Shown here: piece after piece, positions 57,055 through 64,000 of the stretch
Numbering within the stretch: the first letter of the stretch is position 1
Layout: the number at the start of each line of letters is the position of its first letter
From: Spectribacter acetivorans
GTDB lineage: Bacteria; Pseudomonadota; Gammaproteobacteria; Nevskiales; Salinisphaeraceae
NCBI RefSeq assembly: GCF_031846305.1
Contig: NZ_JAVRHY010000004.1
Span: forward strand, 1-64,000
Reading direction: 5' to 3'
DNA length: 64,000 bases
The notes under the pieces: generated by a model
Database searches by the model: none
Seen by the model: the letters and a program-made list of their open reading frames with translations, nothing else
What the model was told of the DNA's origin: nothing
Translations under genes and position numbers: made by a program

Positions 57055-57852
57055 ATGTCCCGTATCGACGCACTACTGCCCGACGTCATCGCCATCGCCG
57101 AGCGCGCCGGGCGCGCCATTCTCGAGGTTTACCACGGTGAGTTCGAAGTCGAGCACAAGGCCGATGACAGCCCGCTGACGGCGGCCGATCTCGCCGCCCA
57201 TCGGGTGATCGCGGCGGGGCTGCGCGACCTCACGCCGGACTGGCCGCAGCTATCCGAGGAAGGCGCGGACATCGACGCTGCCACGCGTCATGTCTGGTCG
57301 CGCTACTGGCTGATCGACCCGCTCGACGGCACCAAGGAGTTCGTCAAGCGCAATGGCCAGTTCACGGTGAACATTGCGTTGATCGAGGACAGCGTGCCGG
57401 TGCTGGGCGTGGTGCACGCGCCGGAACTGGACTGCACCTGGTCGGCTGCCCCGCGGGCCGGTGCCGCCAAGCGCGCGGCCGACGGCTCTCAGCGAACCCT
57501 GTCGGTGGCAACCGTGGACCCGGCCCGGCCCCGGGTGCTGGTATCGAGTTCGCATCGCACGCCGGACGTGGATGCCCTGCTCACCCGGATGCCGGATTTC
57601 GAGCCGGTGGCGATGGGCTCGTCACTGAAGTTCTGCCTGATCGCCGAGGGCGAAGCCGACTTCTATCCCCGCCTGGGACCGACTTCGGAATGGGATACCG
57701 GCGCCGCGCACGCGGTGCTCGCCGCGGCCGGCGGCGAGGTGGTGGAACTCTCCGGCACGCCGCTGCGCTACAACCAGCGCGACAGTCTGCTGAATCCGCA
57801 CTTCCTGGCCTTCGGCGATACCGGCCACGACTGGCGCCAGTACCTGGACTGA
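57055..57852 (+). CDS. cysQ: 3'(2'),5'-bisphosphate nucleotidase CysQ
   Basis: 265 residues from MSRIDALLPDVIAIAERAGRAIL at 57055. IMPase-superfamily: KADDSPLTAADLAAH, the metal site LIDPLDGTKEFVKRNGQFTVNIAL and the late WDTGAAHAVLAAAGGEVV. Hydrolyses PAP to AMP, relieving inhibition of sulfate assimilation. Converges on pfp with a 24-bp gap. Confidence 0.95.
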   Translation: MSRIDALLPDVIAIAERAGRAILEVYHGEFEVEHKADDSPLTAADLAAHRVIAAGLRDLTPDWPQLSEEGADIDAATRHVWSRYWLIDPLDGTKEFVKRNGQFTVNIALIEDSVPVLGVVHAPELDCTWSAAPRAGAAKRAADGSQRTLSVATVDPARPRVLVSSSHRTPDVDALLTRMPDFEPVAMGSSLKFCLIAEGEADFYPRLGPTSEWDTGAAHAVLAAAGGEVVELSGTPLRYNQRDSLLNPHFLAFGDTGHDWRQYLD

Positions 57853-57876
57853 CGCCGCATCAGCGGCAAGACCGCG

Positions 57877-59139
57877 TCAGACCGTGAACGAGCGCCCCGT
57901 ACGCTTTTCCACCGCCACGTTCTGCAGCCGGGTGTATTGCGGCAGCCCGTGCACAAACGGCGGGAAATCCTCACCGGCAATCAGCGGCGCCAGGTAACGA
58001 CGGCAGGCCTCGGTGATATGGAAACCGTCCGCGCTGATGTACTCGGCGGGCATCTTGCGCTCGACGTTGGCCACCTTATCCAGCGGCGCTTCACCCAGCG
58101 ACCAGCGGTAGGGATCGTCGGATTCCCGCTCGATGGTGACCATCACGCCCGACTTGCCGGCCACGGCGTATTCCACCGCACCGCGTCCCACGGCATAGGC
58201 CTGCTCGATATCGGTGGCCGAGGCGATGTGGCGCGCCGCCCGCATCAGATAGTCGGCGATCGCATAATGATACTTGTGGCCGAGCCGGTCCTTGATCAGA
58301 TTGGCCAGGGTCGGCGCCACGCCGCCCAGCTGCGTATGGCCGAAGGCATCGGTACTGCCGGCGTCGGCCAGGAACTGCCCGTCGGCGTTGCGCACCCCTT
58401 CCGAGGCAACGATAGTGCAGTAGCCATCCCGCTTGACGCACTCGTCGACCCGGGCCAGGAACGCGGCCTCGTCGAAGGTCACTTCCGGAAACAGCAGGAT
58501 GTGCGGATCACGCCCGTCCTCGTCCGAGGCCAGCCCGCCGGCGGCGGCGGTCCAGCCCGCGTGACGGCCCATGACTTCCAGAATGAACACCTTGGTGGAG
58601 GTCTTGCACATGCTGGCCAGATCGAAACTGGCCTCGCGGATGGATACCGCCGTGTATTTGGCCACCGAGCCGAAGCCCGGACAGCAGTCGGTCAGCGGCA
58701 GGTCGTTATCCATGGTCTTGGGAATGTGGATCGCCTGGATGGGATAGCCCATCTGCTCGCCCAGCTGACTCACCTTCAAGCAGGTGTCGGCGGAGTCGCC
58801 GCCACCGTTGTAAAAGAAGTAGCCGATGTCGTGAGCCTTGAACACTTCGATCAACCGTTCGTACTCGGCCTGATTCTGGTCGAACCCCTTGAGCTTGTAG
58901 CGAGCCGACCCGAAGGCCCCGGCCGGCGTGTGCTTGAGGGCAGCAACCGCCGCGGGGGATTCGCAGCTGGTGTCGATCAGGTCTTCGGTCAGCGCGCCGA
59001 CAATACCGTCGCGTCCCGCATACACCTTGCCGATGGCGTCCGGATGTTCGCGGGCGGCCTCGATCACGCCGCAGGCGCTGGCATTGATCGCGGCGGTGAC
59101 GCCGCCACTCTGGGCATAGAAGGCATTGCGGGCAGTCAT
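57877..59139 (-). CDS. pfp: Pyrophosphate-dependent 6-phosphofructokinase
   Basis: 420 residues from the ATG at 59139 (MTARNAFYAQSGGVTAAINAS). Reversible phosphorylation of fructose-6-phosphate with PPi. Both PPi determinants are visible: Asp in NGGGDSADT (Gly in ATP enzymes) and Lys in IPKTMDND (Gly in ATP enzymes). VMGRHAGWTAAAGGLA binds substrate. Family length ~400–420 as in other gammaproteobacterial PPi-PFKs. No ATP-type pfkA is in the window. See finding on PPi metabolism. Confidence 0.95.
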   Translation of the reverse strand: MTARNAFYAQSGGVTAAINASACGVIEAAREHPDAIGKVYAGRDGIVGALTEDLIDTSCESPAAVAALKHTPAGAFGSARYKLKGFDQNQAEYERLIEVFKAHDIGYFFYNGGGDSADTCLKVSQLGEQMGYPIQAIHIPKTMDNDLPLTDCCPGFGSVAKYTAVSIREASFDLASMCKTSTKVFILEVMGRHAGWTAAAGGLASDEDGRDPHILLFPEVTFDEAAFLARVDECVKRDGYCTIVASEGVRNADGQFLADAGSTDAFGHTQLGGVAPTLANLIKDRLGHKYHYAIADYLMRAARHIASATDIEQAYAVGRGAVEYAVAGKSGVMVTIERESDDPYRWSLGEAPLDKVANVERKMPAEYISADGFHITEACRRYLAPLIAGEDFPPFVHGLPQYTRLQNVAVEKRTGRSFTV

Positions 59140-59211
59140 CGGGGCTCTCTCGCAGTCAAGTTTCAGGGATTGGCGGTTGCAAGAATACCCGCTGTTTCCC
59201 GGCACGGAAAA

Positions 59212-59240
59212 TTGACTTACCCCCGAGCACTGTTTAGCCT
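59212..59240 (+). promoter_or_regulatory. Candidate sigma-70 promoter of adk
   Basis: TTGACT at 59212–59217, 17 bp, then TAGCCT at 59235–59240. The -35 is five of six to consensus and spacing is ideal; the -10 is weak. It would give a 5' leader of ~80 bases before the adk ATG. Confidence 0.4.
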
Positions 59241-59329
59241 GCGCGGCTTCCAGAAGGCGCGCGCAAGACGGCGGAACCATTGTTCCGGCGCCACAAACAG
59301 AGCATGCGTCGATTCCGAGGAGAACCAAC

Positions 59330-59881
59330 ATGCGAATCGTGTTGTTCGGGGCACCCGGCTCCGGCAAGGGCACCCAGGCACAGAAACTGGTCGAGGATTT
59401 CGGCGTTCCGCAGATTTCCACCGGCGACCTGCTGCGCGCCGCCGTGGCCAACGGCACCGAACTCGGCAAGAAGGCCAAGGCCGCCATGGACGCCGGCGAG
59501 CTGGTGGCCGACGAGGTGGTGATCGGCATGATCCGCGACCGGCTCAACGAGCCGGACACTGCAAACGGCTTTATCCTGGACGGCTTTCCGCGCAGCCTGG
59601 CTCAGGCCGAGGCACTGGACAGCATGCTGGAGAATCTCGGCCGACCGCTGCAGGGCGTCATCCACCTGGAAGTGGACAACGAGGAAATCGTCCAGCGCCT
59701 GCTGGAGCGCGGCCGCGCGGACGACAACGAGGACACCATCCGCAACCGGCTGGATGTCTTCGATAACCAGACCCAGCCGCTGATCGAGTACTACCAGAAC
59801 CAGGGCAAGTTCGAGGCGGTGGACGGCATGGGCGACCTGGATGCCATCCAGGCCCGCATCCGGGCCGCGCTGCCGAACTAG
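59330..59881 (+). CDS. adk: Adenylate kinase, short form
   Basis: 183 residues, preceded by GAGGAGAACCAAC. GAPGSGKGT P-loop at 7–15, STGDLLRAAVANG, GFILDGFPRS and RGRADDNEDTIRNRLDVFDNQT. The LID is reduced to a short loop (the ~30-residue lid domain of E. coli Adk is missing), so this is the short-type enzyme. Interconverts ATP+AMP and 2 ADP. Converges on rnd with a 9-bp gap. Confidence 0.96.
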   Translation: MRIVLFGAPGSGKGTQAQKLVEDFGVPQISTGDLLRAAVANGTELGKKAKAAMDAGELVADEVVIGMIRDRLNEPDTANGFILDGFPRSLAQAEALDSMLENLGRPLQGVIHLEVDNEEIVQRLLERGRADDNEDTIRNRLDVFDNQTQPLIEYYQNQGKFEAVDGMGDLDAIQARIRAALPN

Positions 59882-59890
59882 CCAGATTTT

Positions 59891-61057
59891 CTAGCCGGAA
59901 ACCTCCTCCAGCACCACGGCATTGCCGTCGGCGCGCAACGACGCGCGCCCCTCCAGCAGCGCCAGCAGCCTTTCACCAGCTGCGGCCCGCCGCCATCCCC
60001 GCAGGATCGGCAGGTCGCGTTCACCGCTGACCAGTGATTCCAGATCCTTGCGCGTGGCCAGGGCGCCGGCACTGATCTCGGCCTCGGCCGCCCGCGCCTT
60101 GAGGCCGCAGGTCAGCAAATCCACCAGCGCCTGACCGCCGGCATCCAGCGGCTGGCCGGGCCCGATCAGCGCCTCCGACGGCTCGTCCGCCGCAGCGGCA
60201 ATGCAGGCCAGGATCGCCGCCTCCTGCTTGCGCCGGGTGGCGTCGGCCAGCCCGCGCACCCGGGCCAGCTCACCGGCATCACGCGGACGGCGTCGGGCCA
60301 GGTCCAGCAGTACGTCATCCTTGATGATCCAGCCGCGCGGCCGGTCGCTGTCGACCGCGGTGCGCTCCCGCCAGGCCGCCAGTTGCGCCAGCGCCCGCTG
60401 CTGGCCGGCACGCAGCTTGCGCACACCCTTGACCCGGCGCCAGGCGTTGTCCGGGTCCGGGGTGTAACGCGCCGGATCAGTCATCGCCTCGAACTCGGGC
60501 GCCAGCCAGTCAAGCCGTCCGCGCGCCGCCAGTTCATCGCGCAGCGCGGTATAGGCGCCGGTCAGGTAGCGCACGTCGTCGGCGGCATAATCGATCTCGT
60601 CGGCGCTCAACGGCCGCCGGCTCCAGTCGGTACGGGAATGGGCCTTTTCCAGCCGCACGCCCAGCACATCCTCGACCAGCCGGGCATAGCCGATCTGGTC
60701 GGCATGACCGAGCAGCGCCGCCGCCACCTGGGTATCGAATATCGGCCGCGGCATTTCGCCGACCGCCTGGAGCAGCACTTCCAGGTCCTGGCCGGCGGCA
60801 TGGAATACCTTGATCACCGAGGTGTCCGCCAGCAGCGGTGCCAGCGGGGTCAGATTCTCGCAGGCCAGCGGATCGATGCAGGCCAGTTCATCGGCGGTGG
60901 CCACCTGGATCAGGCACAGCTGCGGAAAGTAGGTGCGCTCGCGCATGAACTCGGTGTCCAGCGCCACCCAGTCCGCCTGCCGCAGCCGATCGACCAGCGC
61001 GGCCAGCCCAGCGGTGTCGCTCACCACGGCGACCTTGTCGAATGCCTCCGGTATCAT
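59891..61057 (-). CDS. rnd: Ribonuclease D
   Basis: 388 residues from MIPEAFDKVAVV at 61057; an in-frame ATG three codons earlier is equally possible. 3'-to-5' exoribonuclease of the DEDDy group: VALDTEFMRERTYFP (Asp, Glu), VFHAAGQDLEVLL and EIDYAADDVRYL with the Tyr. The HRDC domains follow (~200–388), the second one short. Functions in tRNA 3'-end processing. Divergent from the membrane-protein gene by 27 bp. Confidence 0.95.
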   Translation of the reverse strand: MIPEAFDKVAVVSDTAGLAALVDRLRQADWVALDTEFMRERTYFPQLCLIQVATADELACIDPLACENLTPLAPLLADTSVIKVFHAAGQDLEVLLQAVGEMPRPIFDTQVAAALLGHADQIGYARLVEDVLGVRLEKAHSRTDWSRRPLSADEIDYAADDVRYLTGAYTALRDELAARGRLDWLAPEFEAMTDPARYTPDPDNAWRRVKGVRKLRAGQQRALAQLAAWRERTAVDSDRPRGWIIKDDVLLDLARRRPRDAGELARVRGLADATRRKQEAAILACIAAAADEPSEALIGPGQPLDAGGQALVDLLTCGLKARAAEAEISAGALATRKDLESLVSGERDLPILRGWRRAAAGERLLALLEGRASLRADGNAVVLEEVSG

Positions 61058-61084
61058 GCGGCCCACTTATACGGTTGTTGCACC

Positions 61085-61633
61085 ATGTTCGTCCAAACCT
61101 TACGCGTCACGCTGGATATCCTGTTGCTGCGACGGGGCCCGCAGGATCTGCCTGCGGACTGGAACCTGTTGTCGCTGGTTGCGGGCGCCTATCTTACCGT
61201 GACCTTCGCCCAGGTCAGTGTGGCCGCTTCGGTGGGCCCCGCGCTGGTCCAGGCCCTGCTGGCCACCGGGCTGCTGGCCCTCTACGTGCACGGCGTGCTC
61301 AAGTTCCGCGATCTGAGTCCGCGTTTCCTGCAGACGCTGATCGCGTTCTTCGCCACCGGCACCGCGCTAACCATTCTCATGCTCGGGCCCACCAGCGCCC
61401 TGGCGCCGATGCTCACGGCCCTGGCCGAAGGCGCCTCGCCGGACGACATCCCGCAACCCTCGACGCTGGTGCTGCTGGTGTACATGATCGTGGGCATCTG
61501 GGGGCTGATTGCCTTCGGCCACATCTACCGCCATGCGCTGGACCTGTCGCTGGGATTCGGGGTGCTGGTGGCACTGGGTTTCGAAATGCTGCTGTTCATG
61601 GCGTTCGCCCTGATCGGCCCCGCGTTGCGGTGA
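61085..61633 (+). CDS. Inner-membrane protein of unknown function
   Basis: 182 residues from MFVQTLRVTLDILLLRRGPQDLPADW at 61085. About five hydrophobic segments (~28–45, ~50–72, ~83–103, ~126–148, ~155–180) with short loops. The amphipathic N-terminal region resembles those of Yip1-like membrane proteins, but I cannot assign a family. Followed 34 bp later by mpl on the same strand; the pairing rnd | membrane protein–mpl suggests co-transcription with the peptidoglycan-recycling gene. Confidence 0.75.
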   Translation: MFVQTLRVTLDILLLRRGPQDLPADWNLLSLVAGAYLTVTFAQVSVAASVGPALVQALLATGLLALYVHGVLKFRDLSPRFLQTLIAFFATGTALTILMLGPTSALAPMLTALAEGASPDDIPQPSTLVLLVYMIVGIWGLIAFGHIYRHALDLSLGFGVLVALGFEMLLFMAFALIGPALR

Positions 61634-61667
61634 CGATCCCGGCCGGACGCGACTGGACGGACCGCTG

Positions 61668-63020
61668 ATGCGGGTCCACATCAGCGGTATCGGCGGCACC
61701 TTCATGGCCGGCGTGGCACTGCTGGCCCGGGCGGCCGGCCACCGTGTGACCGGCTCCGATCAGGGCCTTTATCCGCCGATGAGCACGCAGCTGGCCGAGG
61801 CCGGCATCGACGTGTTCGACGGCTACAGCGCGGACAATCTCGCGCACCGGCCGGACCAGGTGGTGCTGGGCAACGCCCTGTCGCGCGGCAATGCGGAAGT
61901 CGAGGCGGTACTGGACGCCGGCCTGCCCTACACGTCGGGCCCGCAGTGGCTGGCCGAAAACGTCCTGACGGGCCGGCATGTGCTGGCGGTGGCCGGCACC
62001 CACGGCAAGACCACCACCGCCAGCATGCTGGCCTGGATTCTCGAGCATGCCGGGCTGAAACCGGGATTCCTGATCGGCGGTATTCCGGGCAACTTCGGCG
62101 TCTCTGCCCGGCTGGGCGAGGGCGAGTGCTTCGTGGTCGAGGCCGACGAATACGACACCGCTTTCTTCGACAAGCGTTCCAAGTTCGTCCACTACCGGCC
62201 GCGCACCCTGGTGCTGAACAATCTGGAATTCGATCACGCGGATATCTTCGACAACCTGGCCGCCATTCAGCGCCAGTGCCATCACCTGGTGCGCACCGTG
62301 CCGGGGCGCGGCCGCATCATCCACAACGCCGCCGAGCCGGCCATCGACGAGGTGCTGGCGATGGGCTGCTGGACCCCCTGCGAGCCCTTCGGCAACGATG
62401 CCGGCTGGCAGGCCGTGCCGCACCGCGATGCCGCCACCAACTTCGATGTTCATCATGCCGGTCAACCGGTGGGCACGGTCCGCTGGGACCAGACCGGCGC
62501 GCACAACCGCATGAATGCCCTGGCCGCGGTGGCGGCGGCCGGCCATGCCGGGGTATCGCCCGCCGCAGCCTGCGCGGCGCTGGCCGAGTTCACCGGCGTC
62601 AAGCGGCGGATGGAAGAACGCGGCGCGGTCGGCGGCGTAACCGTCTACGACGATTTCGCCCATCACCCCACCGCCATCGCCACCACCCTGGAAGGCCTGC
62701 GCACCAGCCACCCGGACGGCCGCATCCTGGCGGTGCTGGAACCCCGCTCCAACACCATGCGCCTGGGCATCCACCGCGACCGCCTGGCCGCCTCGCTGGC
62801 CGCCGCCGACGCGGTGTTCGTCTATACCGCCGATCTGGCCTGGGACGCGGCCGAAGCGCTCGCCGGTCTGGGCGATCACGCGCTGCTTACCGACGACATG
62901 AACACCCTGGTCGCCGCAATCGTGGCGGCGGCGCGGCCCGGGGACCGGGTGGTGGTGATGAGCAACGGCGGCTTCGGCGGCATCCACGAGCGGCTATTGA
63001 ACGGCCTGGCAGACCGCTGA
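61668..63020 (+). CDS. mpl: UDP-MurNAc:L-Ala-gamma-D-Glu-meso-DAP ligase
   Basis: 450 residues. Recycles the murein tripeptide by ligating it to UDP-MurNAc. MRVHISGIGGTFMAGVALLARAAGHRVTGSD, ATP site AGTHGKTTTASML at 109–121, EADEYDTAFFDKRSKFVHYRPR and VYDDFAHHPTAIATTLEGLR are diagnostic for Mpl rather than MurC. Cytosolic. Start ATG at 61668. Confidence 0.96.
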   Translation: MRVHISGIGGTFMAGVALLARAAGHRVTGSDQGLYPPMSTQLAEAGIDVFDGYSADNLAHRPDQVVLGNALSRGNAEVEAVLDAGLPYTSGPQWLAENVLTGRHVLAVAGTHGKTTTASMLAWILEHAGLKPGFLIGGIPGNFGVSARLGEGECFVVEADEYDTAFFDKRSKFVHYRPRTLVLNNLEFDHADIFDNLAAIQRQCHHLVRTVPGRGRIIHNAAEPAIDEVLAMGCWTPCEPFGNDAGWQAVPHRDAATNFDVHHAGQPVGTVRWDQTGAHNRMNALAAVAAAGHAGVSPAAACAALAEFTGVKRRMEERGAVGGVTVYDDFAHHPTAIATTLEGLRTSHPDGRILAVLEPRSNTMRLGIHRDRLAASLAAADAVFVYTADLAWDAAEALAGLGDHALLTDDMNTLVAAIVAAARPGDRVVVMSNGGFGGIHERLLNGLADR

Positions 63021-63171
63021 CCACCCTCGCCCGGCCCGGCCCGACGACAGCATTTTCTGACAGCAACCACGGCATTTCGCCGATAGGCAGACCCGCCGAC
63101 AGCCCTGATCCTCCCAATGACCACGCCCGGTGCCTGGCGGCATCGGTCAATCTCAGAGGGAGGAAGACACC

Positions 63172-64000
63172 ATGAAGACAAACAAACACTGGGTGGCCGG
63201 CGCCGCCCTGCTGGCCCTGTCAGGCGTCAGCCACGCGCAGGATCCGGTGGCCAATCTCACCGGGGGGCTAAATAGCCTGGCCATCAATCTCAACGGCACC
63301 GTGAACACGCTGCTGATGGGCGATGCCAGCGCCACGACCCAGAATCTCGGCATGACCGTGTCGACGCTGATCGGCGACCTGTCTGCCGGCACTCCGCTGG
63401 CGGGTCTGGCCGAGTCGGGCATTGCCCTGTCCGATTCCCTGACCAATGCGGCGCTGGGCATCACCCCGACCGTCGACGGCATCACCATTCCCATCGCTCG
63501 AATCGGCGAACCGCTGACCCTGCCGCTGATTCAGGTCACCGATGACCTGCTCGGTGAAGGCCTGCCACTGCTGGGCGGCGGTGAGCTCGGTGGTCTCCCC
63601 TTGATCGGCGGCGACCTGCTGGGCGGGGACCTGCTCGGTGGGGACGGTCTGCCGCTGATCGGCGGCCTGCTGGGCGGTGACGACGGCGGCCTGCCACTGG
63701 TCGGCGGCCTGCTTGGCGGCGAAGGTGGCATTCCGGTCATCGGCGGGCTGCTTGGCGGCGAGGGCGGCATTCCGGTCATCGGTGGCCTACTCGGTGGTGA
63801 AGGCGGCATTCCCGTCATCGGCGGATTGCTCGGCGGCCAAGGCGGTATCCCGATCATCGGCGGCCTGCTGGAAAGCGAAGATGGTCTGCCCCTGATTGGT
63901 GGCCTGCTCGGCGGCCAGGGCAGCCTGCCGATCATCGGCGGCTTGCTGGGTGGCGGCATGGTGGCCGGTAACGGTCAGGGAATGCTGCTGGCGGAACTGC
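63172..64000 (+). CDS. Secreted 13-residue Gly/Leu-repeat protein, partial
   Basis: ATG at 63172 behind AGAGGGAGGAAGACACC; the frame stays open to the window edge (276 codons visible). Signal peptide MKTNKHWVAGAALLALSGVSHA, then ~110 residues rich in Leu, Thr and Asn (LNSLAINLNGTVNTLLMGDA). From ~residue 130 it is built from 13-residue units of the type GGLLGGEGGIPVI; at least eight can be read, with E/Q/D variants. No Cys, no catalytic motif. The regular hydrophobic/Gly pattern suggests a flat beta-solenoid or elastic fibre. Function unknown; C-terminus outside the window. Confidence 0.85.
   Translation, partial: MKTNKHWVAGAALLALSGVSHAQDPVANLTGGLNSLAINLNGTVNTLLMGDASATTQNLGMTVSTLIGDLSAGTPLAGLAESGIALSDSLTNAALGITPTVDGITIPIARIGEPLTLPLIQVTDDLLGEGLPLLGGGELGGLPLIGGDLLGGDLLGGDGLPLIGGLLGGDDGGLPLVGGLLGGEGGIPVIGGLLGGEGGIPVIGGLLGGEGGIPVIGGLLGGQGGIPIIGGLLESEDGLPLIGGLLGGQGSLPIIGGLLGGGMVAGNGQGMLLAEL

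Noticed and set aside
63531..63959. Pro/Ser-rich minus-strand ORF opposite the 13-residue repeats
   Set aside because: Antisense of the Gly/Leu repeat; the plus frame has a signal peptide and strong ribosome site.

Overview
The window is GC-rich chromosomal DNA from a proteobacterium, most likely a gammaproteobacterium. The clearest marker is the rho–trxA | rhlB neighbourhood, with rhlB divergent from trxA–rho, a gammaproteobacterial arrangement. YheS, YrfG, CysQ, Mpl, RhlB and exonuclease I also look gammaproteobacterial. A membrane pyrophosphatase and a PPi-type phosphofructokinase suggest a Xanthomonadales/Chromatiales-like lineage, but the family cannot be fixed from sequence alone. I see no rRNA, tRNA, CRISPR array, prophage or insertion-sequence transposase.

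Layout. (1) 1–8.5 kb is a surface region on the minus strand. It holds the N-terminal part of a very repetitive YadA-type head protein running off the left edge, two tandem small envelope proteins on the plus strand, and a 1255-residue lipoprotein. (2) 8.9–15.8 kb holds tadA, three toxin–antitoxin pairs (RHH/PIN, ParE-type, HicAB), the divergent hppA/ppa pair and moaB, with many REP-like palindromes. (3) 15.9–25.9 kb is mostly housekeeping: rhlE, a CNNM/CBS protein, yheS–sbcB, an SRPBCC lipoprotein, a large structured repeat, a DUF938 methyltransferase, a GST and a secreted esterase. (4) 26.1–29.9 kb is a 1263-residue parallel beta-helix protein with a collagen-like tail. (5) 30.3–43.3 kb on the minus strand carries a CHASE–GGDEF cyclase with an overlapping unknown gene, purE–purK, a Peptidase_Mx-type protein, a DUF2254 protein, an EamA exporter, thiC, and NAD salvage (pncB–pncA) with a DUF427 gene.

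(6) 43.5–51.6 kb carries an acyltransferase and a phosphopantetheinyl transferase, a NUDIX hydrolase, an LpxH-like phosphoesterase and purD. It also carries the conserved cassette aspartyl-protease-like protein / inactive transglutaminase-7TM / RimK-like ligase, here extended by an overlapping membrane-protein gene. (7) 52–63 kb holds rho (with a long Asn/Gly-rich extension), trxA, rhlB, yrfG with a toxin–antitoxin pair, cysQ, pfp, adk, rnd, a membrane protein and mpl. (8) The right edge holds the start of a secreted protein built from 13-residue Gly/Leu repeats.

Connections. The membrane PPase, soluble PPase and PPi-type PFK suggest that pyrophosphate is an actively managed energy currency. 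Four recognisable toxin–antitoxin pairs and a possible fifth remnant mark insertion points near dispersed repeats. Four surface or secreted proteins are built from repeats or are otherwise atypical. The two edge genes are open reading frames that leave the window, so their ends are unknown.
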